Positions 22,051-34,085 of a DNA stretch of 64,000 bases are shown here, piece by piece. The position numbers and the translations under genes were made by a program. Each line of letters opens with the position of its first letter. The stretch's first letter is position 1. Below the pieces are notes generated by a model. That model had not been told where the DNA came from. It was given only the letters and a program-made list of their open reading frames with translations, and ran no database searches. Source of the DNA: Montifringilla adamsi (taxonomy: Eukaryota; Chordata; Aves; Passeriformes; Passeridae); assembly GCA_017590115.1 (NCBI GenBank), contig JAGGNK010012559.1:1360119-1424118 (forward strand). The letters run 5' to 3'.

Positions 22051-23159
22051 TCCACATGAAAGAGAAAGCAGGAGGAGAAAAGAAAAACAGGGATTGTGGC
22101 GTCCAAAAGCAGCCTGGATTTTGGGAATGAGGAGTGTGAACCTCCATCCTCTGCCTCCCTGATAAAGTCTTCCCAAGGAAAAAAGTTCTGGAAAACAGGG
22201 GATGCCTTGGAGAGGGGAAATATGCAGGGTTTAACTGTTTAAAGTTTAGACATCTTCACCTTTTGGGTTTGGTTGGTTTTGGTTTTTTTTTTTTTTTTCC
22301 ACGTGAGAAAGGAATTAATTTTCCCTCATTTCATGGTCTAAAGGTTGGGCACCTGTCCAGGCCCCCCAGGAAATCAGGAGCTGCTGGAGGGTGACCCAGC
22401 CCATCTGTCCCAACAGCCATCCCAGTGGGAAAAGGATCCCTCTCCTTTTCTCCACCTGGGAACAGGACGACTTTGGGTCTGAGGTATTTGGGGTTGAGCA
22501 AATCCACCCCAAAGAGAAAGCAGCAAACCAGCAAACCCCACCTGCTGCCCTCCAAATTCCTGCAGCAATCAGAATTCCACATCCAAACTGGAGCGAACAA
22601 GGAAAAAATTCCCAGATATTAATAAAGGCCAGATTTTCCCCATGGATGAAGAAGTTCCTTGGTCACACAAGGAAATCACCACAACCACTCCTATTCCATT
22701 TCGCCCATTTCTGTGGGAAGCCAGGAGATGTGAAGTCAGTGGATTGGTCAATATCTGAATTAGTTGCAACCACATATTTTGCTTTTCTGTCGGTATTTTC
22801 AGGTTGTCTGTCAGAGAAATTTTTTTTTAATTTTTTTTTTTTTTTAATCTGAGAGGAGTTTAAATTGGCTTTTTAAGGTTCAGTTAATTGAGTTCATCTG
22901 TAATCACAGGAGTGGAATGGATCAGACTCCAAAATTTCTCCTCCACCAGGATCTCTGCTGCTCTTTCCCCATTTTCCCAACACGCACATGCTCCTGATTC
23001 ACAGATGAAAATATTTGTTGTTCAATCAGTGATTACTTTCAGGAGTCTTTGCCTTTCATCCCTGTGGGTGGTCCAGAAATTCCTTCTCATCTTCAGGAAC
23101 TTACCAGACCTCCTTCCCCAGGTGTGCCACGGGAAATCAAGAGATCTGTGTGGGGAGCA
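22051..23159. other. Unrepeated stretch, no gene seen
   Basis: T-rich runs lie at about 22284-22299 and 22819-22846. Frames up to 153 codons show no domain. Nothing else was recognised. Confidence 0.35.
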
Positions 23160-23370
23160 AGCACTGATGTCCCACTTTTGGGAGCATCCCTTGGGCATTC
23201 CTGAAGGGAAGGGCTGAACTTCCCTGGATCCCTGAGGAAGAGTAACCCTTCTTTGCTCCAAGGGTAGGGCTCCAACCACTGAAATCTCACTTTTGGAGGC
23301 ATTTCCTGGGCATTCCTGAAGGGAATTTCCCTGGGTCCCTGAGGAAGAGGAGCTCTTCCTTCCTCTGAGG
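23160..23370. repeat. ~115 bp tandem duplication
   Basis: 'CCCACTTTTGGGAGCATCCC' and 'GGGCATTCCTGAAGGGAA', then 'TCCCTGAGGAAGAG', occur twice at an offset of about 118 bp. Confidence 0.8.
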
Positions 23371-24057
23371 GAAGGGGATCAGGGCAGGTCTTTCAAGCAC
23401 CAATGGCCAGGTTTGTTGGGAATCAGGTCCCAGTGAATTCCAGGGCAGAAACACTTCCAGAAGGTGTGAAAGGAATGCAGGGAATGCTGGAAATTGTGGG
23501 AATGCTGGAATTTGTGGGATTGCTCTGGGCTCTCTGCAGCCTCAGACTCATCTCTCACGGCGTGGGGTGGGGCAGGGGTGACCTCCCTGTCCCTGGGGTT
23601 GTGGTTCCTCAGAGCCCTGGAGATCCCAATCTCCATGTGTCACATCCATCTCTTCCCACTAAATGTTCTTCCTAGCTGGAAAACCCCTGCCTTGCTGGGA
23701 ATGTGTTCATCTCCTGCCTGCAATCTCTGATCTTTGTTAATTAACCCTGCAAACACCATCAGGAATTTCTGGGTTGGCCTGTCCCAATCAGCCCCCAGAG
23801 ATTCCTCCGTGCTCCCAGTTTTCCTCCTATCCCTGTTCCCATCCCAAGCACTGGGTGGGGTGGGACTGACCTGAGCAGTTTTTCTTCAGCAGAAAATCCC
23901 TCCTTTCCTAAGAGATCGATTTCTAGTGGACCCTGTGGCTGGAGCCTCCCTCTCCTGCTTTTCCTGCGCTCCTCCCAAGGCATCAGGAAGGCTGGGAGGG
24001 TTTTTTGGGATGCTGGAGCACAGATGGCCTCCTCAGAGCTGCTCTCCCCAGGCCTGG

Positions 24058-24600
24058 TCCTTGTTGCTGCTGCCCATCTGCTCCCCTTTGTCCTTCCTGA
24101 AATAGCTCCTCCTGAGGGGTGCCAGGAACCAGCCCTTCCAGCCTGGATTTGGGATTCAGAACAGAATTATCCAATCCCAGCCTGGGATTTGTCCCTCCTG
24201 GAAGTGCTCCTGACACACCACAGCCCCTTGTGCTACTGCTCATGGGCTCCCCTTTGTCCTTCCCAAAATAGCAATTCCTCAGGGATGCCAGGACTTGCCC
24301 CTTCCATTCTGGATTTGGGATCCTGGATTGAATCATCCACTCCCAACCTGGAATTTGGCCCTCCTGGAAGTGTTCCCAAAGCACCACAGCCCCTTGTGCT
24401 GCTGCTCATGGGCTCCCCTTTGTCCTTCCCGAAATAGCAATTCCTGAGGGATGCCAGGAACCAGCCCATCCTGCCCCTTCCAGCCCGGATTGGGGATTCT
24501 GGACTGAATTATCCAAACCCACAGTGGGATTTGCCTTTCCTGGAGGTGTTCCCAAAGCACCACAGCCCCTGTGCTGCTGCTCAGAGAGAAGCTCCCCTGA
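24058..24600. repeat. ~170 bp tandem repeat, about 3.3 copies
   Basis: The unit contains 'GGGCTCCCCTTTGTCCTTCC', 'AATAGCAATTCCT', 'GGATTTGGGAT' and 'AAGCACCACAGCCCC'. Copies start near 24064, 24231, 24400 and 24570 (partial). The frames on both strands are shadows of the array. Confidence 0.9.
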
Positions 24601-24847
24601 TCCCACGGGGAATAATAACACAAATCCACTTCCCGATGTTTTTCCGTGTGGATTTTGCTCCTTTCCCACCTTTCTGGAGCACTGTGCAGGTTCTGCTGCT
24701 GACCCAAGCCTGGCAAACATTTCTGCTGCATTCTGGATCCCCCAGGGCTGAGCAAGGTCCTGTGCTGCACCCTGCGATATTCCTGTCTATCCCATGGAAA
24801 TCAGGTCCTCCCAGTGGGATTGGCTCCTTCCCTGCCATGTTTCCCAG

Positions 24848-24935
24848 CTGGTTTTTGGGATGACTTTTGTTTTACAGCTGTTTTTTGGGATGATTTTTGT
24901 TTCCCAGCTGTTTTTCGGGATGATTTTTGTCTCCC
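24848..24935. repeat. 31 bp minisatellite, three copies
   Basis: Unit 'CAGCTGTTTTTTGGGATGA' plus 'TTTTTGTTTCC', three times in tandem. Confidence 0.9.
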
Positions 24936-25436
24936 ATCACCCTTGGGGCTGTTCAAAGGCTCCTTTGGAGGCTAAAATCCCTGCCTGTGTCTGGGAGAGG
25001 AAAACCAGGAGTGTTTCCCAATGGATGATTATGATTTCCTGGGAATTCTGAGGCCTGAATGTGCTCTCCCTGTGTGTAACACAAGCTCTGGGCCAGCCCT
25101 GTGTTTTCCTTTTTTTCCCTTTCCCATTTCCCTTTGTTTGTGTTCTGCTTGATGGGGTGCTCAGACCCCACTCATCTCCTTTGGCTGCTCCTTCTGAATA
25201 AGGAATTTTTTTCCAAAGAACTTGTGACTCGGGGTTGCTCAGGTAAAATCTCTGCTTTCCTCCTTTGGAAAACCTGATTTGAACTTTAAAAATCTATAAA
25301 AAAGGGCTCTGTTTGCTGAGATGGGACAGTAGAAATAAATTTAAGCTTAAAGATTTTAAACCATAATAAATTCAAATGAATACCGTGGTGGCTTCTAGAT
25401 ATCCAGTATTTTAGCCAGTCAAAACCCAGATAAATT
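24936..25436. other. Unrepeated stretch; small Trp-rich frame on minus
   Basis: A minus-strand 73-codon frame at 25286-25507 overlaps its right half and has several Trp, His and Phe residues. I cannot match it to a retroviral or other family and do not call it a gene. Confidence 0.35.
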
Positions 25437-25905
25437 AATTGGCTCAATGCCATTGGGACAACTTGGTCCCAAGTTGTGCAGGTCTTAGTATTGATTATAG
25501 ATCCCAATTTAGGGATGTTAATTAGGTTCTCATTCTTGGTTCTCTTATTGATCTTTTCCCAGAGCAGGAGTCTCTGACCATGCCAGGGGTAGTGTTTGGA
25601 GCTGATGGTTGTTAATGGTCATCAATGGTTGTTAATGGTCATTTATGGCTGTTAATCACCATTAATGGCTATTAATGGTTGTTAATGGTCATCAGTGGTC
25701 GTTAATGCTCACTAATGGTTGTTAATGACCATTAATTGCTGTTAGTGCTCGTTAATGTTCATTATCTTTTGGGTATTTTCTGTGCTACCCCCAGTCTGTT
25801 GAGATGTTCATCTCATCAGGCCTCCAGTGGTGGAACAGTCCCTGGAAAGAAACTTCAACTCCTTTCCCCTGGGCAAAGGTGAACAAAGCCCAGGACTAAA
25901 GGAGA
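25437..25905. repeat. Direct duplication, copy 1, with internal minisatellite
   Basis: It runs from 'CAATGCCATTGGGACAACTT' to 'CAGGACTAAAGGAG' and holds a GTTAATGGTCATTAATG-type array of ~20 bp units at 25605-25765. The homologous copy follows at 25917-26335; an older relative is at 4290-4620. On minus, an 'AATACCCAAAAG' word and a 'GGGACTGTTCC' word lie near a possible LTR end, but the element type is unproven. Confidence 0.75.
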
Positions 25906-25916
25906 AATTCACTGGT

Positions 25917-26335
25917 TCAATGCCATTGGGCCCAAGTTATGCAGTTCTTAGCATTTGGTTTCCTTTTGGTTATTGATCCAAATTTATGGTTGTTAATTAG
26001 CTTCTCATTCTCATTCTCTTATGGATCTTTTCCTAGAGCAGGAGTCCCTGACCATGCCAGGGGTGGTGTTTGGAGCTGATGGTTGTTATTGCTCATCAAG
26101 TGTTGTTAATGGTCATTAATGGTTGCTAATGACCATTAATGGTTGTTAATTGTCATTAATGGTTGGTAATGACCATTAATTGTCATCAATGGTTGTTAGT
26201 GGTCGTTAATGTTCATCATCTTTTGGGTATTTTCTCTGCTACCCCCAGTTTGTTGAATCAGGAGTGTGGAACAGTCCCTGAAAAGAAACTTTAATTCCAA
26301 GGAGAACAAAACCCAGACTAAAGTTGTACAAAAAA
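25917..26335. repeat. Direct duplication, copy 2, with internal minisatellite
   Basis: Second copy, offset about 480 bp. Its TTAATGG minisatellite spans about 26085-26215 and is shorter and differently arranged, so the internal arrays have changed since the duplication. Confidence 0.75.
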
Positions 26336-26629
26336 TTTAAATTTGGTGTCGTTTCCTACAACCCCAGGTGACCCCTGTGGTCACTTCCAGCCTGCCCCAT
26401 CCTGGGATTCTGGGATCCATCCACAAATCCCTCTTTGTACAGGAGAAAATGGGAAGGAAATACTGACTGAGACATTCAATGTCTCCCTGCCCTGTGCAAA
26501 TCCCAGGAAAAGCTGATGAGGACGTCCCCTGCTCCCTTTCTCCTTCTGCTCCAATCATCTTTAATCCATTAATTCTCCAACTAAGTTCATCTCAAACTTA
26601 AAAACAACTTCTAATAAAAAAGGAGCCAT

Positions 26630-26662
26630 TATTGTCTCTACACAAGTGTATATATTATACAC

Positions 26663-26704
<42 letters not shown>

Positions 26705-26797
26705 CACATATACAGTAACAACTGGAGGAAAAAACAGAGTTAAAAATTCTTTCCAACTCACTAATTCCAAAGGGGTATTTCCAACCCTTTAAATAAG
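26630..26797. repeat. Tandem duplication around (TA)n, copy 1
   Basis: 'ATTGTCTCTACACAAGTGTA', then a (TA)n run of about 36 bp at 26665-26701, then 'GTATCACATATACAGTAACA' and 'AAATTCTTTCCAACTCACTA'. The identical order follows in the next copy. Confidence 0.9.
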
Positions 26798-26798
26798 A

Positions 26799-27020
<222 letters not shown>

Positions 27021-28169
27021 AAAAACCCTGAACAAACAGAAAAATAAGAGGGGAAATTTCTCCTAAAACCAGGTTCCTCCCACCTGTTCCCACTGGGATT
27101 CATCCCTCGGCACTCCCAGTGGGAGCAGGTAACAGCAGTGGGGAGAAGGGGATGAGGAAAATCTGATTGCAGAGAATTCCAAAGCAAAACCTTGATAGGG
27201 AGCCAAAAAAACCCCAAAAAACCCAAACCCAAAAACTAAACAGAAAATTCAAAAATGCATTAAAGATTCCAAATTCATTCCAAATGTATGGCCTTTCCCC
27301 CCTAAATTTTTTAGGAAAAAAAGACTTCAATGAATCTCCTGGTTTGAAGCTCATTTTCCAGCATGGGCAAATCTGGATTTTCCATCCATCATCACCCCAA
27401 AAGGGCTGAAGGCACCAACCCCAGCAGGGAAAAGGACCCTGCAGCCCTTCCCAGACACTCATCCTGAAGTTTAGGAGCAGGAGGGGGGTTTTTTTGTGCT
27501 TTTTCCCCTATTTTTTAAACCAGCAGGCCAAGAGGCATCTCCATTTCATCCTGAAATTGTCTGTTTGTTTGGAGAATTTTGGGATGGCTCAAAGTCCAAA
27601 GTTTTCTTTGGATCTGGCCTGGAGGATTTGGGTTTGATTGATTTCCAGTGACACCACTGAAATGGAGCTTCCCCCTCTTTTTTTATTCATCCCCAGCTTG
27701 GCTGAGCTGTGAAGTTCAAATACAGCGGAATAATAGAAAAATAAATAATTCTGTTTTGATCTATTTCTTGATTTATTTTGATTCCCACCGAGGCAGGAAT
27801 GTGAGGGGAGATATTTGATTAAATTCCAAGTACAGTTGGATAAAAACAGGAATTTTTTTGGATGATCCTTGGGATGCTGGACTTGTGTTTTTAGGGTCGT
27901 TTTCCAGGGATTTGGGAGAGGTTTCTTCCATCCTCATCTCCATGTTCCCTGCACAAGGATATTCCACAGGGATGTGGAATGAGCCTGGAATAATTCATTC
28001 ATTGGGTCCTATTTTGGGGGACCCAATGGTAGAATTTTGAGAAAAACTGGGATGTTTGGATAAGGGAATTTTTTCCCAGAGATTCTTCTTGAGGACTCCA
28101 AATCCTGACATTTTCAAGGTCCTGGAGCACCTTGGAGCAGCAATCTACTACTTTTAAATGTGAAAACCC
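27021..28169. other. Unrepeated stretch, nothing recognised
   Basis: A-rich words such as CCCAAAAAACCCAAACCC lie at 27207-27240. A 120-codon minus frame (27100-27462) has no recognised domain. Confidence 0.35.
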
Positions 28170-28538
28170 TTTGAAAAGTCCATTCTTGGGTCATTTTTTG
28201 GGCTGGTCTCTGGATTTCTCACTCTATGGATGCAAACTCCTCCTTTTAAACTGAAAACCCTTTGAAATGTTCATTTTTTGGTCTTTTTTTTTTTTGCTGT
28301 TTTCACAATTCCTCACTCCACATCCAGCCCTGGTGCTGCTGCTGTTATTTATCCAGCAGGAATTAGGGCTGCCCAGCAGAATCTTGAAATACCTGGATTC
28401 AAACTCCTTCTTTTAAACAGAAAACCTTTGAAATGTCCATTTTTTTGATCATTTTTTGGGGCTGCTCTCCGAATTCCTCACTCTGTGGATGCAAACACTT
28501 CAAAGTGTGAAAACCCTTTGAAAAGTCCTTTTTTTGGG

Positions 28539-28592
<54 letters not shown>

Positions 28593-29690
28593 TTCCCACG
28601 TCCTCACTCAGTATCTAACTCAGGGGCTGCTGGTGTTATTTATCCATCAGGAATTAGAGCTGTCCAGCAGAATCTTGGAATGTCTGGAAGAAAACACCTC
28701 CTTTTGAAGGGAAAAACCTCTGAAAAGTCCATTTTTTGGTAATTTTTTTTTCTGTTCTCACAATCCCTCAATCTGTGGATGCAAACATCTACTTTTAAAT
28801 ATGTGAAAACCCTTTGAAAATTCAATTTTTTGATCATTTTTTGGGGCTGGCTCTGGGATTTCTCACTCAATGGATGCAAACTTGTTTTAAACTGAAAACC
28901 CTTAGAAATGTCCATTTTTTGGTCTTTTTTGGTTTTTTTTTTTTTTTTTGCCGTTTTCACAATTCTTCACCCCATGTATAACTCAGGTGACACTGGTGTT
29001 ATTTATCCATCAGGAATTAGGGCTGCCCAGCAGAATCTTGGAATACCTGGATGCAAACAGCTCATTTTAAACTGAAAACCCTTTGAAAAGTCCACTTTTG
29101 GTCATTTTTCAGGGGTGGTCCCTGGATTTATTACTCTATGGATGCAAACTTGCTTTAAACTGAAAACCATTTGAAATGTCCATTTTTTGATCATTTTTCA
29201 GGGCTGGTCTTGGATTTATCACTCAATGCATGCAAACTCCTTCTTTTAAACTGAAAATCCTTTGAAAAGTCCATTTTTGGTCATTTTTCAGGGCTGGCCT
29301 TTGGATTTCTCAGTCTATGGATGCAAACTCATTTTAAACTGAAAACCCTTAGAAATATCCATTTTTTGCTCCCTTTTTTTTTGCTGTTTTCACAATTCCT
29401 CACCCCATGTGTAACCCAGGTGCTGCTGCTGTTATTTATCCATCAGGAATTAGGGCTGCCCAGCAGAATCTTGGAATACCTGGAAGCAAACAGCTCATTT
29501 TAAACTGAAAATCCTTTGAAAAGTCCATTTTTGGTCATTTTTCAGGGCTGGCCTTTGGATTTCTCAGTCTATGGATGCAAACTCATTTTAAACTGAAAAC
29601 CCTTAGAAATATGCATTTTTTCCTCCCTTTTTTTTTTTGCTGTTTTCACAATTCCTCACCCCGTGTGTAACCCAGGTGCTGCTGGTGTTC
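28170..29690. repeat. Nested tandem array with two unit types
   Basis: Unit A (~80 bp) has 'ATGGATGCAAACTC', 'TTTTAAACTGAAAACCCTTT' and 'TCCATTTTTTGGTCATTTTT'. Unit B has 'GCTGTTTTCACAATTCCTCA', 'GTTATTTATCCATCAGGAAT' and 'TAGGGCTGCCCAGCAGAATC'. The units alternate in changing combinations: B starts near 28297, 28587, 28950, 29382 and 29639, with partial copies. Poly-T runs (e.g. 28539-28586) sit at the A/B junctions. Confidence 0.9.
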
Positions 29691-29928
29691 TTTCCCGCGT
29701 TTATTCCATCCGGAATCGCTGTCCTGGCGGCTCAGGCAGGGCTCCAGCTCCGGGCATTTGGAGCCTGAGGTTTTCCTGTGCCCGTCTCACGCTCCCGGCA
29801 TGGCCCTGGCATCCATCTGCCAGCCCCAGCTGCCACGGGGAGCTCAGGTCCATATGGGCAGGGAAAAAAGATCCCCTTGGACCCAGGTCCACCACGGGAT
29901 TCACTTGGAAAATCACCTCCTTGCCCTT

Positions 29929-30234
29929 AGGAGCGGGAAAGGATTACAGTTATTTACTCTTAGGGAAAGAATTACAATTTCTTAGTGGAAATAAATTGCA
30001 ATTTGTAAGGAAAGAATTACAATATTTTACTCTTAGGGAAAGAACTACAATTTCTTACTGGAAATTACAATTTCTTACTGGAAAGAAATTGCAATTTTTG
30101 AGGAAAGAACTACAATTTTTTGTAATTCGGGAAAGAATTATAATTTTTTACTCTTAGTGAAAGAATTACAATTTCTTACTGGAAAGAAATGACAATTTTT
30201 AAGGAAAGAATTACAATTTTTTGTAATTAGGGAG
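29929..30234. repeat. GGAAAGAATTACAATTT minisatellite
   Basis: Short units alternate 'GGGAAAGAATTACAATTT' with 'CTTACTGGAAAGAAATTG' in roughly 30-75 bp periods, about ten short units in all. Longer frames here are artefacts. Confidence 0.9.
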
Positions 30235-31078
30235 AGAAAAACTCCTTATTTTCCCATTTTTTGCCACTCTGCCCTTGATTTTACGGGAGTAAAACCAGGG
30301 ATGAAGTTAAAGGGGAGTGCTGGAGGTTGGGATAATTCGATGGAAATCAATCAGTCCTGATTTTTCTCCTGGAGATGCCGTTTTTCTGGGAGCAGCCCTT
30401 GGAGGAGCTGCTCTTTCCCAGCTCCAGGAGAAGTTCTGCTGCCTGGAGGATTTTCCTCTCCAACCTCATCAGCTCCTGGGGCTGGGGATGATGGGGCCAT
30501 TCATCCAAGCTCTTCATTTTGCTTTTTTCCCTACAAATTCCCTCTGATCCCAGTCTCTCCCTCCACTCCAGCAGGCCCTGCCCACCCTGCCAATAAATAT
30601 TCCATTTTTGCTGGTTTAAACCCATTTCCTCCTGGTTCTCTGGTGAGATTTCCTACATAACTCCATGTGGGAGTGAGCTGTCCTTCCTGGAGAACTTCTC
30701 CAGAAATCCCTGTGCCTGAATTTTGTGTTTAATGGGGGAATTTTGGATTTTTTTCCTGACTTTCACCCTAAACCCCTCCCACACTGCACTTTAGGTAATG
30801 AGGGACTATTTTGGATCCCATCCTAATTCCTTGATTGGAATTAGCTCTTATCTGCTTGGCACTAATCAGGGAACAGACCTGGGGGAATTGGAATTGCTTG
30901 GGCAGGTTGGATGAGAGAAGAGCCCTGGCTGAGAGATCTCAGCACCCCAAAAGAATTCCCACACATTTTCCAGGGCTGGAATGATCCCAGCAGGCCCCTG
31001 AGCCCTGCAGCTCCTCCAGAGCTTTGGTGTCCCAAACTCCAACCCCCCAACTCCTTCAAGAAAGGAATTAAATGGTTT
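30235..31078. other. Unrepeated stretch, no gene seen
   Basis: A mixture of moderate-GC and AT sequence, including 'CCAATAAATATTCC' at 30589. No domain-bearing frame or transposon was recognised. Confidence 0.35.
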
Positions 31079-31165
31079 AATAATGAAATATTTTGATATT
31101 TGGTGTTAATAATGAAATATTTTGATACTTGGTGTTAATAATGAAATATTTTGGTACTTGGTGTG
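31079..31165. repeat. ~29 bp minisatellite, three copies
   Basis: 'AATAATGAAATATTTTGATA' plus 'CTTGGTGTT' three times in tandem. Confidence 0.95.
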
Positions 31166-31428
31166 GGTGGGGGTGTCAGAGGCTGGACCCGCCCATGGCC
31201 TAATTAACCCTTTCCCAATTAGCCCTTTCCCAATGCCGTTGTAAAGTAATTTTTGATGATTGAGGGATTTATTTCTTATTTAGGGTTTTATTTCTGAGCT
31301 TTACTTCCTCTGTGCTTTGTGGTGCATCTTTGAATCCAGAGTTTAACAAAATAATGCAAATTTTTACTGGTGTTTCTCCTACTGGAACAACACTCAGCGA
31401 ATATTTCTGCTGACATCTTTTCTTTATA

Positions 31429-31566
31429 GCATCATGGAATGGTTTGGCTTGGGAGAGACCTAAAAATCTTCATTATCTCATCCCACCCCTGCCATGGACA
31501 TTTTCCACCACCCCAGGTTGCTCCAAGCCCCATCCAACCTGGCCTTGGACACTCCCAGGGATGGGA
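31429..31566 (-). mobile_element. CR1 LINE 3' terminal fragment
   Basis: Minus-strand CR1 tail: 'CATGGAATGGTTTGGCTTGG' at the 3' end, then 'CCACCCCTGCCATGGACA' and 'CCAACCTGGCCTTGGACAC'. Confidence 0.9.
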
Positions 31567-32364
31567 TATTCCATATTTCATCTTTTAAAATTTATTTTAA
31601 GGCATTCCCTGCATGAGTTTTTGAAGAGTTTTGGACCCTCTGTGAAGAACTTGTCCCTTGAACATCAATTTGCTTTTCTTCCACAATCCCTGATCCCTCC
31701 CCGCTCCACACGTTAAAATCATTCAAAACCAGGACAAAATTCTCCCAAAAAGCTAAAAACAAGCCTAAATGGATGCTTAAAATTCCACGGAATTCCTCTG
31801 GGTGCACATCCCCTGAGCTCCTCTAAACCACGTGCTGTTTTCTCACTTTTAATAAATATTAATTACATTTCCATGCTGTTTTTTCTGTTCCCAGCTGGTT
31901 GATTTTGGGGTGATGCATTTTTTTCCCTCCCCAGCCTTGTGGGAATTGTGCTCTACCTGTTTTGACTTTTAAATCTGGCTTTGCCTGTGTTGATCCCATT
32001 ACATTTTATTTATAGCCCAAAGTGCTTCCTTGGAGCTCAGACATTGTCTGAGAGACAGGGACTGTTCCAGGAGCAGCTCTCCCACATTCCCCCATCCTCA
32101 TTTTCCCTCTCCCCATTTTTCTGCTCTGGAAGGAGCTGGGTCTGATCTGAACCCTTAAATCTCCTTTAAACCACTTTATGGAAACAGCACTTTGACATTT
32201 GCCAGATATTGGGAATCTCCAGCAGACTTTGATGTGACAAATTCACCTCCAGGAAGTTTTATTGGGATTTGCTCCCACGGCTCCATGGATCTGCTGAGGC
32301 CACCCTGGGCTGGGGGTCCCTGGTTTGACCCAAACACTCAGAACCTGAGCACCTTCAAATCCTG
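31567..32364. other. Unrepeated stretch, nothing recognised
   Basis: No gene or element end was recognised. The right end passes gradually into the following ~155 bp array. Confidence 0.35.
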
Positions 32365-33327
32365 GCGTTTGGCTTCTGAAAATCAGAGTTTGTGTCGTGG
32401 TTTTGTGGCTTGGTTTGGGTGCAGAAAGGCAGATTTTGGCTCAGACAACTTTTCATTGCTACAAAAATGTACTCAAGAAAGGTTGAAACTATTTTCTCCT
32501 TTCAAATCCTGTGCTTTTGTCCTCTAAAAATCCAGGTTTGTGGCTTTACTCTTGGGCTGGTTTTCTGCTTTGGTTTGGGACAGAAAGGTGGAATTTGGCT
32601 CAAGAGTTACAAAATGCTGCTCAAGAAAGATTGAAACTCTTCCCTCCCTTCCAAACCCTCAGGTTTTGGCTCCTGAAAATCAGGGTTTGTGCCTTTTTTG
32701 GGCAGGTTTTGCTGCTTGGTTTGGGTGCAGAAAGGCAGAATTTAGCTGAGAGAGTTAAAAAAATATTCTCAAGAAAGATTCAAATTCTTTTTTCCTTTCA
32801 AATCCTGGTGGTTTTTGTCCTCTGAAAATCAGGATATTTGCCCTTACTCCTGGGCAGGTTTTGTGACTCCTTATTTTGGAAGCTGAAGGGCAGAATTGGG
32901 CTCAGAGAATTTTTCACTGGTAGAAAAATGTGGTCAGGAGAGATTGAAATTCTTTTCTCCCTTCAAATCCTGGTGGTTTTGTCCTCTAAAAAGGAGCATT
33001 TATGTCTTTACTCTTGGGCTGGTTTTGTGGCTTGGTTTGGGTGCAGAAAGGCAGAATTGAAATCAGTGAGATTTTCACTGGTACAAAAATATGGCCAAGA
33101 AAATTTTAAACTCTTTTCTTCTTCCAAATGTTACTGGTTTTTGGCTTTTGGAAAATCAGTATTTGTGCCTTTTTTGGGCTGGCTTTGTGGCTTGTTTTGG
33201 GTGCAGAAAGACAGAATTTGGCTCAGAGAGTTACAAAAATCTGGTCAAGGGGGAATTAAACTCCTTTCTTTCTTCAAATCCTGGTGGTTTTTAACTCCTG
33301 AAAATCAAGATTTGTGTCTCTTTAGGG
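32365..33327. repeat. ~155 bp satellite-like array, six to seven copies
   Basis: The unit includes 'TGAAAATCAGGGTTTGTG', 'GGCTTGGTTTGGGTGCAGAA', 'TTTGGCTCAGAGAGTTA' and 'CAAATCCTGGTGGTTTT'. Copies begin near 32378, 32526, 32675, 32825, 32990, 33150 and 33300, and are diverged by 10-20%. It ends against a short CR1 remnant. The 179-codon frame is an artefact. Confidence 0.9.
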
Positions 33328-33374
33328 CTGGTTTTGGAAGGGACCTTAAATCCCATCCCACCCCTGCCATGAAA
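33328..33374 (-). mobile_element. Short CR1 3' remnant
   Basis: About 47 bp: 'GGTTTTGGAAGGGACCTTAA', then 'CCCATCCCACCCCTGCCATG', the reverse-strand CR1 3' region. It abuts the satellite-like array. Confidence 0.65.
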
Positions 33375-33644
33375 TAAAACACCTCAATATTTTTTAGAAG
33401 GCAGAATGCTCCAAGCCTTCCCAGTCTGCTCCTTCTGGGAGCTGGGACTCCAATTTTGCACTGTAGGAAAACGGGAAAAAGGCTGGATGAGGCATGGCCT
33501 GATGCTTACCTGCCAAATGGATTCCCTGGAAATCTTCCTTTCCACCTGTATCCTGTTTTTTTGGGATGATGCAGCAATGCAGCCCTGGAGCTTCTTGCTG
33601 GCTGGCTGGAAAGCCCCGAGTCTGGAGACTTTTGAGGGGAGCCA

Positions 33645-34085
33645 AAAAATTCAACCCCTGCATCCCAATCCAACCCTGCATTCCAATTCAACCAGCGCAC
33701 CCCAATCCAACCCTCCATCCCAATCCAATCCTGGCATCCCAATCCAACCCTTGCATCCCAATCCAATCCTGGCATCCCAATCCAACCCCTGCATCCCAAT
33801 CCAACCCCTGCATCCCAATCCAACCCTTGCATCCCAATCCAATCCTGGCATCCCAATCCAACCCCCGCATCCCAATCCAATCCTGGCATCCCAATCCAGC
33901 CCCGCATCCCAATCCAACCCCTGCATCCCAATCCAATCCTGGCATCCCAATCCAATCCTGGCATCCCAATCCAACCCCTGCATCCCAATCCAATCCTGGC
34001 ATCCCAATCCAATCCTGGCATCCCAATCCAACCCCTGCATCCCAATCCATTCCTGGCATCCCAATCCAGCCCCTGCAGCCAGCCC
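33645..34085. repeat. ~19 bp minisatellite 'CATCCCAATCCAACCCCTG'
   Basis: About 23 copies of the unit, in two main variants (AACCCCTG and AATCCTGG). Three of the frames stay open on the plus strand and three on the minus (up to 271 and 200 codons), because the unit lacks stop words. They are not proteins. Confidence 0.97.

Noticed and set aside
25286..25507. 73-codon minus frame rich in Trp and His, possible retroviral remnant
   Set aside because: No motif that I can assign to a retroviral protein, and no neighbouring retroviral sequence.
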